This document shows, one piece after another, positions 45,432-52,873 of a stretch of DNA of 64,000 nucleotides. Source of the stretch: Bacteroidales bacterium (lineage in GTDB: Bacteria; Bacteroidota; Bacteroidia; Bacteroidales; Salinivirgaceae); the NCBI GenBank assembly GCA_012519055.1, contig JAAYQU010000031.1, positions 1 through 64,000 of the forward strand, given 5' to 3'. Within the stretch, counting starts at the first letter, position 1; each line of letters begins with the position of its first letter. Under the pieces are notes generated by a model. The model did no database searches and was not told the DNA's origin. It saw nothing but the letters and a program-made list of their open reading frames with translations. A program made the translations under genes and the position numbers.

Positions 45432-45453
45432 GCAATTAGCAATGAACAATGAT

Positions 45454-45559
45454 AGGTGCAAGGAGCAAGGTACAAGGAGCAAGTGTAAGCCTTTCGGCTT
45501 TTTGGTGGACAACGCTTGCGTTGTCTATACTTGTACCTTTCACCTTGTACCATTTACCT
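45454..45559. repeat. Second AGGTACAAGG-word inverted repeat
   Basis: Left arm holds AGGTGCAAGG (45454-45463) and AGGTACAAGG (45468-45477); right arm holds CTTGTACCTT (45530-45539) and CCTTGTACC (45543-45551). The loop carries two small hairpins, AGCC/GGCT (45488-45499) and GACAACG/CGTTGTC (45508-45525). Same words as 42444-42513. Confidence 0.6.
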
Positions 45560-45574
45560 TTTATACTATATTTG
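45545..45574 (+). promoter_or_regulatory. Promoter of the formate/nitrite transporter gene
   Basis: TTG (45545-45547), 19 bp, then TATATTTG (45567-45574), matching the -33/-7 arrangement. The -33 part lies inside the right arm of the repeat 45454-45559, so the repeat supplies promoter sequence. Confidence 0.55.
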
Positions 45575-45607
45575 CGGATTGAAAATTAACATTAAATTAT
45601 TAGTTAT

Positions 45608-46393
45608 ATGGATAATATTAAACCTGCAGAGATTGTTAGAGATATTACCTTAATGGGAGCACAGAAAGCCAAACTTCCAATTAAGGACATACTTATTCGT
45701 GGATTTTTAGCCGGAGCTTTTTTAAGTTACGCAACTACACTTGCTTTTACAGTTGCAACGCAATCCGGATTGAGCTATGTTGGAGCAATGGTTTTCCCCG
45801 TAGGATTTATTATGATTGTTTTGCTTGGTTTAGAACTTGTTACGGGAAATTTTGCAATCGTTCCAATGGCTGTTATGGACAAACAGATAACCATGCGAGG
45901 GCTTTGGCACAATTGGTTTTGGGGCTTTACTGCTAACTTATTAGGTGCACTATTTTTCGGAATCTTGTTTGTGCTTTATAGTACCAAACTGGGAACAACG
46001 TATAATTTTGAGACAGCAGAAAGACTCATTGCAGTAGCTACCGATAAGACATTAGCTTATAAACAGCAAGGTGCAGGCGGAATGGTTGTAGTAATAATAA
46101 AAGCTATTCTTTGTAACTGGATGGTAACCTTGGGCATTGTAATGGGAGCCACTTCAAACTCTACAGTAAGTAAAATTTTTGCAATTTGGATTCCGATATT
46201 CACTTTCTTCGCAATTGGCTTAGAGCACAGCGTAGTTAATATGTTTGTTATCCCAACGGCTATGATGGCTAATGCACCTATAACCATGTACGACTGGTGG
46301 ATATGGAACCAAATACCTGTAACTTTGGGTAATATAGTAGGGGGCTTTGTATTTACGGGGCTCTTCTTACACCTAACCTACAAAAATAGATAG
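45608..46393 (+). CDS. Formate/nitrite transporter (FNT family) channel
   Basis: A 261-residue inner-membrane protein with six transmembrane helices, forming pentameric anion channels for formate, nitrite or hydrosulfide. Typical features are the N-terminal helix, KDILIRGFLAGAFLSYATTLAF, the broken helix around GLELVTGNFAIVPMAV, WFWGFTANLLGAL, and AILCNWMVTLG with EHSVVNMFVIPTAMM, which contains the central histidine of the pore. No formate or nitrite enzyme lies beside it, so the ion carried cannot be assigned. Confidence 0.93.
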   Translation: MDNIKPAEIVRDITLMGAQKAKLPIKDILIRGFLAGAFLSYATTLAFTVATQSGLSYVGAMVFPVGFIMIVLLGLELVTGNFAIVPMAVMDKQITMRGLWHNWFWGFTANLLGALFFGILFVLYSTKLGTTYNFETAERLIAVATDKTLAYKQQGAGGMVVVIIKAILCNWMVTLGIVMGATSNSTVSKIFAIWIPIFTFFAIGLEHSVVNMFVIPTAMMANAPITMYDWWIWNQIPVTLGNIVGGFVFTGLFLHLTYKNR

Positions 46394-46445
46394 TTAAAGA
46401 GTTAAAAGTTATCCGTGTTTTCCAAAAAAAGAAATAATATCAAAC

Positions 46446-46480
46446 TTTGTTATGTCCAAAGGATATTTTTTATATATTTG
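46446..46480 (+). promoter_or_regulatory. Candidate promoter of a long untranslated or noncoding transcript
   Basis: TTTG (46446-46449), 23 bp, then TATATTTG (46473-46480). The next gene starts 498 bp further on, so a transcript from here would include the hairpin 46614-46733 before any coding sequence. Confidence 0.4.
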
Positions 46481-46613
46481 TTAATGAAAAGGTTGCATTT
46501 GGTAGTTGAAGCTATCAGTGTTTACTTTTCAGACAAAATTTTTTAATGTTTAACTAAATGAATAATAGTATGTAAATAAAATTGAAATATAAAATATAGC
46601 GTTTAGCCGAATT

Positions 46614-46753
46614 CTCTCATCGAAATCTACCAAATTTCCAAACTGAACGGGATATTAAGCGAAACGCCACGCCAAGGCGTGGTCGTTGCTTTACTTGTTC
46701 AGTGGGTTTTGGTAGAACCTCGATGAAAGTGAGCTTCAGACCACGTTTTTTTT
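46614..46753 (+). other. 120 bp imperfect hairpin with an alternative terminator
   Basis: 46614-46733 folds on itself: CATCGAAATCTACCAAA, AACTGAAC, AAGCG and CGCCACGCC of the left arm pair with GGCGTGG, GCTT, GTTCAGT, TTTGGTAGA and TCGATG of the right. The apex segment CGTGGTC (46678-46684) can instead pair with GACCACG (46739-46745), which is followed by eight T. These exclusive folds look like an attenuator or a noncoding RNA with a terminator. The 46394-46613 flank is AT-rich with only the promoter candidate. A further small hairpin (TGGTT ... AACCA) lies at 46833-46861. Confidence 0.5.
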
Positions 46754-46898
46754 GTATTAACCGAAAGCAAAAAAACAAATAAGTAAACCGTAATAAATTT
46801 ATCAACATTAAAATTTTTAAATTAAACTAATATGGTTCAGCGAAAGCCAACGGGCTAACCACCCAGCGTGACAACAAAAATTTATTAATCTAATCAAA

Positions 46899-46977
46899 AA
46901 GTGGAGTCCAGAAATCACTTAAATAAACGGGGCGGAACTGAAAAGCCAGATGAGTAAGAAATTTAAAACAAACAAAT
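46899..46977 (+). other. Repeated 5' leader motif, copy 1
   Basis: A stem AAGTG/CACTT (46899-46903, 46916-46920) carries the loop GAGTCCAGAAAT, then AATAAACGGGGCG, GAAAAGCC and ATGAGTA follow, all shared with copy 2 at 47503-47584. It ends at the ATG of the lipoprotein gene. Likely a structured 5' untranslated region; I cannot match it to a known riboswitch. Confidence 0.55.
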
Positions 46978-47445
46978 ATGAAAGTTTTTAGATTATTATT
47001 AGGTAGCCTTTTACTGTTAGGCGTAGCAACATTAAGTGGTTGTAAGAAAGAAAAAGAAGAAGTAAAAGTTGATAAAAGAGATCAATATGTTGGGACATGG
47101 AATTATACTCAAACAGGTAGCATGACACTTTATCATAATGGTGAAGCTGTTTACACTGTACCAATGGACGGAAGTGGAACAATGTCAATTACAAAATCTG
47201 GTGAAAATGATTTAATAATTGATGGAGTGAAATTTACTGTTAATGGTAACAATTTGACTGCTCCTACGCAGAGTCTAACCGATGCCTCTGATGGATTTAA
47301 TTATGTAGCAACAATAACTACTGATAATGGCACCTTAGCTCCAAATGTTATTACTATTAATAATTCAATTACAGGAACATGGAATAACAGTGATGGAGAT
47401 ACAGGAAATCTTTCAGGTACATTAACAACCATTTTAACCAAGTAA
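46978..47445 (+). CDS. Small lipocalin-like lipoprotein
   Basis: A 155-residue protein with a lipoprotein signal (lipobox TLSGC, C22) followed by a charged linker KKEKEEVKVDKRDQ and a domain of about eight strands starting YVGTWNYTQTG, then GSGTMSITKSGENDLIIDG and ending GNLSGTLTTILTK. The opening Y-VGTW and the strand pattern are those of small lipocalin-like lipoproteins of Bacteroidota. Ligand unknown. It has the repeated leader motif directly upstream and another copy of that motif precedes the next gene. Confidence 0.75.
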   Translation: MKVFRLLLGSLLLLGVATLSGCKKEKEEVKVDKRDQYVGTWNYTQTGSMTLYHNGEAVYTVPMDGSGTMSITKSGENDLIIDGVKFTVNGNNLTAPTQSLTDASDGFNYVATITTDNGTLAPNVITINNSITGTWNNSDGDTGNLSGTLTTILTK

Positions 47446-47502
47446 AAAATAAATTAGATTACTAAAGTAGCCATAATGTATCAATCTTTGTTATGGCTTT
47501 TA

Positions 47503-47584
47503 AAGAGGAGTCCAGATACCTCTCTAATAAACGGGGCGACAGCGAAAAGCCTTATGAGTAGCATCATTTAAAAAAAATAAAAAA
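47503..47584 (+). other. Repeated 5' leader motif, copy 2
   Basis: Aligned with copy 1, the same columns form a stem (AGAG 47504-47507 with CTCT 47520-47523), with one compensating base-pair change (T-A in copy 1, A-T here). The loop GAGTCCAGATAC and blocks AATAAACGGGGCG, GAAAAGCC and ATGAGTA are retained. The lipoprotein ATG follows at 47585, 78 nt after GGAGTCC (75 nt in copy 1). Confidence 0.55.
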
Positions 47585-47998
47585 ATGAAAGCATATAAAT
47601 TTTCAATATTTGCAATACTTTTAACAGCGTTAATTTCATTTTCAAGCTGTTCGTATCGTTTAGTCGATTTTACAATAATAAGTTCAAAAAACCACTCTTT
47701 AAATCTTGACCTAAGCCAAGGAAAGCAGGTAGAAGGTTCAAGTAAAGGTTTTTTGGGACTTGGAGCAACGATTAAAGATGCTATGGATAAAGCATTACAA
47801 AGTGCAGGTTCAGAGTATGATTTACTTGTAAATGGAGTTGTAAGAGTACAAGATTACTTCTTTGTATCGGGGTATAAAGTAACAGGAACAGCCGTTAGTT
47901 CTGCAAAATTAAAAGCAATGTTAGGGGAAAAAGGTTTTGAAGAGTGGTGTAAAGCAAATAATATATTTGACCCTGAGCAAGCAGTAGTTATGAAATAA
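47585..47998 (+). CDS. Small lipoprotein, unknown function
   Basis: A 137-residue protein: lipoprotein signal with lipobox SFSSC (C22), then a compact alpha/beta domain. Visible features are DFTIISSKNHSLNLDL, a Gly-rich turn GSSKGFLGLGATIKDAMDKAL leading into a helix, the strand LLVNGVVRVQDYFFVSGYKVTG, and a C-terminal helix LKAMLGEKGFEEWCKAN. The pattern resembles TRL/lipoprotein families that assemble on the membrane surface, but I cannot assign it. It shares its leader motif with the preceding gene and ends in a strong terminator. Confidence 0.72.
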   Translation: MKAYKFSIFAILLTALISFSSCSYRLVDFTIISSKNHSLNLDLSQGKQVEGSSKGFLGLGATIKDAMDKALQSAGSEYDLLVNGVVRVQDYFFVSGYKVTGTAVSSAKLKAMLGEKGFEEWCKANNIFDPEQAVVMK

Positions 47999-48009
47999 CA
48001 AACAACCTA

Positions 48010-48039
48010 AAAGGGCGGAGAATCAAACTTCCGCCCTTT
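48010..48039 (+). terminator. Terminator between convergent lipoprotein and speA genes
   Basis: A 10 bp perfect stem AAAGGGCGGA/TCCGCCCTTT (48010-48019, 48030-48039) with a 10-base loop. The downstream T-tract is weak on the plus strand; it may serve both strands. Confidence 0.75.
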
Positions 48040-48087
48040 AATATAAAATTCGTGTAAAATCTGTTTAATCCGTGTTATCTGTGTTCT

Positions 48088-49977
48088 CTACTCCAAGTAA
48101 GTATATCCATACAATCCCGACCGATAATTCGATAAAAACTCTTTTCCCTCTTCGGTGGTTATTTTGCCAGCTTTTACTGACGACGTAACCCAAGTCTCAA
48201 CGGTTCTTACCATTTTCTTTGGATTATACTGTACATATTCAAGTACTTCGGCAACGGTCTCACCATCAATAACCTGGTCGATTGTATATCCTTTTTTATC
48301 CACAGAAATATGCACTGCATTTGTATCGCCAAACAGATTGTGTAGATCGCCCAAAATCTCTTGGTATGCTCCAACTAAAAAGACTCCGATGTAATATGAA
48401 TCCTTTTTTGGAGTGTGTATTGGCAAGTAGTATGAAAAGTTGCGTGTAGAAATAAAGTTTTCAATCTTACCGTCCGAATCGCAGGTAATATCTTGAATGG
48501 TTGCAGAGCGATTGGGCTTCTCATCATGTTGTTGTAAAGGAATAATAGGGAAAATTTGGTCTATCGCCCAAGAGTCTGGCAGAGATTGAAAAAGCGAGAA
48601 GTTACAGAAGAACTTGTCCGAAAGGAACTTAGGCAGTTGTCTTAATTCGTCGGGGACGTGCTTCATAACTTGTGTCATTGAGTATATCTCGCTTGCGATT
48701 GTCCAGAAAAGACGTTCAACCTGTGCTCTTGTTCTCAAATCCAAAAAGCCAAGGCTAAAGCGGTCTAAAGCCTCTTCGCGGATCTGTTGTGCATCATGCC
48801 AACTCTCAAACATTCGTGGTTGATTTAAGTTGTCCCAAATGGAATAAAGTTCTTTGACAAGCTCATGGTCAGTTTCAGCAGCCTCCTCGTCGTTATCCCA
48901 TTTCGGAAGGCTTGTGGCTTCCAAAACCTCAAACACTAAAATAGAGTGGTGAGCAGTTAAAGAACGCCCCGATTCGGTTATAACGTTCGGGTGGGGGAGC
49001 TCATTTTTATCAGCTGCATCGGCAAATGTTGATACAGCATCATTAACATACTCTTGTATGGTATAGTTTACGCTACTGCCAGTCTCTGATGATCGTGTTC
49101 CGTCATAATCCACTCCTAAGCCTCCTCCGATATCGACAAACTCGATGTTATATCCTAATTTTGATATTTGTACAAAAAATTGTGCGGCTTCCCTTAAAGC
49201 TGTTTTTATGCGCCGTATTTTGGTTATTTGACTACCTAAATGAAAATGCACTAACTTTAAGCAATCGCGCATCTTGTATTTTTCTAATAAATCGAGAGCA
49301 TCTAAAATTTCGCTTGACGATAATCCAAATTTGCTGACATCGCCACCGCTATCTTCCCACTTACCGCTGCCAGAGCTCGCGAGTTTGATTCTAATTCCTA
49401 GGTTTGGTTTGACTTTTAATCGTCTGGCTATTGTTGCGATAAGTTTAAGTTCGTTAAGTTTTTCGACAACCAAAAATATTCTGCGACCCATTTTTTGTGC
49501 TAGCAGTGCCAGTTCAATATAGTCTTCATCTTTGTAGCCGTTACAAATAATGAGGGAGTCGCTGTCGGTATTAATTGCAATTACAGCGTGCAGTTCTGGT
49601 TTTGAGCCAGCTTCCAAACCGATATTGAATTTTTTCCCGTGTGTAACAATCTCTTCAACAACAGGTTGCATTTGGTTGACCTTGATTGGATATATAATAA
49701 AAGTCTCTGCTTTGTAGTTGTACTCTTTCCGAGCTTCTTGAAAACAGCTTGCCATTTGCTCAATACGCATATCCAAAATATCGGGAAACCTGATGAGCAT
49801 GGGAGTTGAAAGGTCTCGCAGTTGAAGTTCATCAACCAACTCTTTAAGGTCAACCGGGTGGTCGCCTTTTCTGGGAGTAACAACAACATTTCCTTTTTCA
49901 TTTATTGAAAAATAGGGCGATCCCCAACCTTCAACGTTGTACAACTCCATTGAGTCTTCAATTCTCCATTTTCTCAT
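48088..49977 (-). CDS. speA: Biosynthetic arginine decarboxylase
   Basis: A 629-residue fold III PLP enzyme converting arginine to agmatine, the entry to putrescine and spermidine synthesis. The PLP lysine is K99 in FIIYPIKVNQMQ. Further family motifs are NIGLEAGSKPEL, LIICNGYKDEDYIELA, KFGLSSSEIL, LVHFHLGSQI and FVDIGGGLGVDYDG, and the substrate cysteine region near the C-terminus (ITCDSDG) is present. The length matches the family. No agmatinase or agmatine deiminase lies beside it. It reads in the same direction as the acyltransferase upstream, with 109 bp between. Confidence 0.95.
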   Translation of the reverse strand: MRKWRIEDSMELYNVEGWGSPYFSINEKGNVVVTPRKGDHPVDLKELVDELQLRDLSTPMLIRFPDILDMRIEQMASCFQEARKEYNYKAETFIIYPIKVNQMQPVVEEIVTHGKKFNIGLEAGSKPELHAVIAINTDSDSLIICNGYKDEDYIELALLAQKMGRRIFLVVEKLNELKLIATIARRLKVKPNLGIRIKLASSGSGKWEDSGGDVSKFGLSSSEILDALDLLEKYKMRDCLKLVHFHLGSQITKIRRIKTALREAAQFFVQISKLGYNIEFVDIGGGLGVDYDGTRSSETGSSVNYTIQEYVNDAVSTFADAADKNELPHPNVITESGRSLTAHHSILVFEVLEATSLPKWDNDEEAAETDHELVKELYSIWDNLNQPRMFESWHDAQQIREEALDRFSLGFLDLRTRAQVERLFWTIASEIYSMTQVMKHVPDELRQLPKFLSDKFFCNFSLFQSLPDSWAIDQIFPIIPLQQHDEKPNRSATIQDITCDSDGKIENFISTRNFSYYLPIHTPKKDSYYIGVFLVGAYQEILGDLHNLFGDTNAVHISVDKKGYTIDQVIDGETVAEVLEYVQYNPKKMVRTVETWVTSSVKAGKITTEEGKEFLSNYRSGLYGYTYLE

Positions 49978-50086
49978 TTTTTTCTCAAATTTTAAATTGG
50001 TTAAATATTAAGACTTTGTTAGCCATTTTTTTCATAGCAAAAATAGCTCCATATTTTAATATAAACTCATTTAAAATAACAATAAT

Positions 50087-51802
50087 TTAACTCTGCTTGT
50101 TAAATCTTTCTAGAATACTTTCATCTTCAATCTCTTTTGAAAGTGATTCGATTGTGCTATACGGAACTTCATAAAGGTCAAGAACAAGCAAGCCGTCTAA
50201 AGCGTCATTAAATTTTGGATCGATGTTGAAACCAATAATTTTTGCGTTAAGTTTGAGATACTTTTTTAGCAAAATAGGCATCTTGTTTTTATCTGGCTCA
50301 ATATCACTTATATATTTGTCTATCTTACTCATATCATCTTTTGCCTTTTCAAGAATGATATTAGTGTCGAACTTCATATTTGGTTTAAAACGTGTTCGTG
50401 GTGTGATATATTTAGCCATGCTTTCATCGTAGTAGTACTCTTTTAGAAAGCTTGTAATCAAATCTTTACTAAATTTTGAAAATTGATTACTTATACTTAC
50501 AGGTCCTATCAGATATCTATATTCGGGGTGTTTTAATAGAAAATATAAAATCCCTTTCCATAGCAAGAATAGTGGAAGGGGTTTACGTTGATACTTTTCA
50601 ACAATAAACGAGCGACCTAATTCCAAACTCTGTTCCATTATTGGCAACATTTCCGAGTCGATTTTGAATAGAGCGCTCAGATAAAAGCCGTTAATACCGT
50701 ATAGTTGTGTTATATCCTTGCCTCTACCAACACGGTATGCCCCAACAATGTTAGAATCTATCTCGTCCCAAATAAACAAGTGGTAGTAATATAAATCATA
50801 CTCATCAATGTCGATGCTTGAGTTGGTGCCCTCTCCAACGGCTCGGAAAGTAATTTCTCGTAAACGTCCGATCTCTTTCAAGATATTTGGGATAAGGCTA
50901 CTGGGTGTACAAAAAACAGTCATATCTCCACTTTGGAAAAGAGTATAATGTTTTCTAACCTGTTCAACCTCAGCTATCTGTACTTCTATTGGAATAGGCT
51001 CAACAATCTGTTCCGGAGTTTTTGATCTGCCTAAGCGTGGAACAAAGAATTTTTTCACATCTATTTTATTGTCCAAGGCGTAAGTTCTTGCACGTAAATA
51101 TCGTCCATACTTTTCGTTATCAGTAAACTCTTCGGTCTCTTTTGGCAAAATAGGGCTTCCTATTCTTATCTGAATATTGCTGTTTCGTTTTGATATCAAA
51201 TCTCCTGCAGAGCCTAATATTGGAGACATTGATCCAATAAGATGGAATAGGTTTCCGCTCGATCCACTGATATGTATTGGGATAACTGGAAGATCAACAC
51301 TTCTGATAAATTTTATATACTCCTCGCGCCAACGCCTGTCTGTAATCCCTTTGGTATCAATGCTGTATGTGCTTACTCCGCCTGCCGGGAATATACACAG
51401 AGGATGTCCATTACTAAGGTGTATAAGTGCCTGTCTTATTTGTCCAATTGAGCTGATAAAAGGATTGGTGTTTTTTCCAGTTTTAAATTGAATCAGGTAA
51501 TCTTTTACAATAGTTACCTTGTTTATTAAGTCGGTGGCAAATATTTTTACATCGTGGCGTTTTTTTGCTAATGTGTTTATCAGCAACAGTGCATCAATAC
51601 CTCCAAATGGGTGATTGCTAACAACAATAAAACTGCCAGATTCAGGAATATTATCAAGCTCTTTTTCAGTAATTACGATATTTAGTCCCAATTCATCCAG
51701 AGTATCATTAATAAGCTTTTCGCTGTCGCGATTATCAGTTTTCTCTTTTGGGTGAACATCAATTATAAATCGAAATATTCTTTTCAGTAAAGCTTTTACC
51801 AT
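50087..51802 (-). CDS. Fused lysophospholipid-type and OlsB-type acyltransferase
   Basis: A 571-residue protein with two acyltransferase halves. The N-terminal half (about 30-260) is a PlsC/LPLAT domain with VVSNHPFGGID, giving the HX5D pair H64 and D70, and LCIFPAGGVST. The C-terminal half (about 280-430) is a GNAT-like OlsB domain with LREITFRAVGEGTNSS and LFIWDEIDSNIVGAYRVG. A tail of about 100 residues follows. Such fusions (OlsF) make ornithine lipids, and split relatives make glycine lipids in Bacteroides. I infer synthesis of an amino-acid-containing lipid; the head group cannot be read from sequence. A role as a haemolysin, sometimes given to this family, is unlikely. Confidence 0.82.
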   Translation of the reverse strand: MVKALLKRIFRFIIDVHPKEKTDNRDSEKLINDTLDELGLNIVITEKELDNIPESGSFIVVSNHPFGGIDALLLINTLAKKRHDVKIFATDLINKVTIVKDYLIQFKTGKNTNPFISSIGQIRQALIHLSNGHPLCIFPAGGVSTYSIDTKGITDRRWREEYIKFIRSVDLPVIPIHISGSSGNLFHLIGSMSPILGSAGDLISKRNSNIQIRIGSPILPKETEEFTDNEKYGRYLRARTYALDNKIDVKKFFVPRLGRSKTPEQIVEPIPIEVQIAEVEQVRKHYTLFQSGDMTVFCTPSSLIPNILKEIGRLREITFRAVGEGTNSSIDIDEYDLYYYHLFIWDEIDSNIVGAYRVGRGKDITQLYGINGFYLSALFKIDSEMLPIMEQSLELGRSFIVEKYQRKPLPLFLLWKGILYFLLKHPEYRYLIGPVSISNQFSKFSKDLITSFLKEYYYDESMAKYITPRTRFKPNMKFDTNIILEKAKDDMSKIDKYISDIEPDKNKMPILLKKYLKLNAKIIGFNIDPKFNDALDGLLVLDLYEVPYSTIESLSKEIEDESILERFNKQS

Positions 51803-51850
51803 TGTTCTTGATTAATTTTAGATTGTTTAACAATTGAATTAATAGAAAAA

Positions 51851-52627
51851 TTAGTTAATTGTTTTGCTGTCAGATTGTTCGAGGTTGTCTTGTTTGTCGA
51901 TTTTTAAATCAAACAAAGCCTCCATCTGCTCTTCAAGATTTATGAAATTAAGAACAGTATCCTGACGTTCGGTTACGGTGTTATCGGTACAAATTATAGT
52001 CCTTGATTTGAATTTGTTTAAAATAACCGTATCGTGTGTTGCCATGATTACTGTAGTACCTTCGTTTTTCAAATTTGTGAGTAAGTTCATAATATTCTCA
52101 GATGTATCAGTATCAAGGTTCCCCGTGGGTTCGTCTGCAAGTATAAGATCAGGATTATTAAGAATAGCTCTTGCTATTACTACGCTTTGTTGCTCGCCAC
52201 CAGACAGTTCATGAGGCATTTTGTACCCTTTAAAACTCAGTCCTACGCGTTCAAGGACCTCATTTATACGTTTATCGATAAGCTTCTTTTTTGTCCAGCC
52301 AGTTGCTTTCAAGACAAATGATAGATTATCATGTACTGTTCTATCTGTAAGTAGTTGAAAATCTTGAAAAACAAATCCCATTTTTCTTCTCAAAAATGGA
52401 ATCTCTTTCCTCTTTAGTTTGTCAATTTTGAAACCGCAAACGGTACCTGTACCAGATTTTAATGGAATTTCGCCATACAAAGCCTTAAGTAATGTCGATT
52501 TCCCTGAACCGGTTTTCCCGATTATATACAAAAGTTCGCCTTTTTTTACCGTTAAATTGACATTCCGTAAAACTGAGTACTCTTTGTGAGAGATGTCAAC
52601 ACTGTTTAATTCGCAAATTACATCCAT
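51851..52627 (-). CDS. FtsE-like ABC ATPase
   Basis: A 258-residue ATP-binding protein. Walker A is IIGKTGSGKST (36-46), the Q-loop is VFQDFQLL, the signature LSGGEQQSVVIARA, Walker B LILADEPTGNLD, and the H-loop ATHD. The FxxRxMGFVFQDFQLLTDRTVHDN stretch is characteristic of FtsE and close relatives, which with FtsX regulate wall hydrolysis during division. A C-terminal extension of about 35 residues (LNFINLEEQMEALFDLKIDKQ) is unusual. No FtsX permease is adjacent, so the partner lies elsewhere. Confidence 0.88.
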   Translation of the reverse strand: MDVICELNSVDISHKEYSVLRNVNLTVKKGELLYIIGKTGSGKSTLLKALYGEIPLKSGTGTVCGFKIDKLKRKEIPFLRRKMGFVFQDFQLLTDRTVHDNLSFVLKATGWTKKKLIDKRINEVLERVGLSFKGYKMPHELSGGEQQSVVIARAILNNPDLILADEPTGNLDTDTSENIMNLLTNLKNEGTTVIMATHDTVILNKFKSRTIICTDNTVTERQDTVLNFINLEEQMEALFDLKIDKQDNLEQSDSKTIN

Positions 52628-52743
52628 TTATTCTCTTTTTTGACAAATATATCAATAAAACAAACCTTTACAAACCATTTTACCTGTTTATTTTTTTTGG
52701 ATAACAAGTACTGTTTTTTTAGGCAAATTTAGATAATGTTTGT

Positions 52744-52751
52744 TATATTTG
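52744..52751 (+). promoter_or_regulatory. Candidate promoter of the TPR/barrel pair
   Basis: TATATTTG matches TAnnTTTG, 122 bp before the ATG at 52874. No -33 box is clear. The 246 bp gap otherwise shows nothing notable. Confidence 0.4.
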
Positions 52752-52873
52752 AGCGTTTTAGTACAAAGACGAATATGTACTTTAAGGACAGATATAATAT
52801 CTATTCGTGTTTTTGCCTTTATATACTGTATTTTATAAATAAAACTTCAAAAAACACTTGATAAAAAGCGAAT

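Noticed and set aside
42444-45559. CRISPR array from recurring AGGTACAAGG words
   Set aside because: No regular direct repeats with unique spacers; the copies form inverted repeats in two separate gaps and no cas gene is present.
46614-46733. 6S RNA or tRNA-like gene
   Set aside because: The hairpin is long and paired as 6S RNA would be, but it lacks a recognisable central bubble, and no cloverleaf can be drawn; identity left open.
46832-46858. 8-codon frame (MVQRKPTG) in the leader region
   Set aside because: No ribosome site and it lies within a small hairpin; more likely chance.
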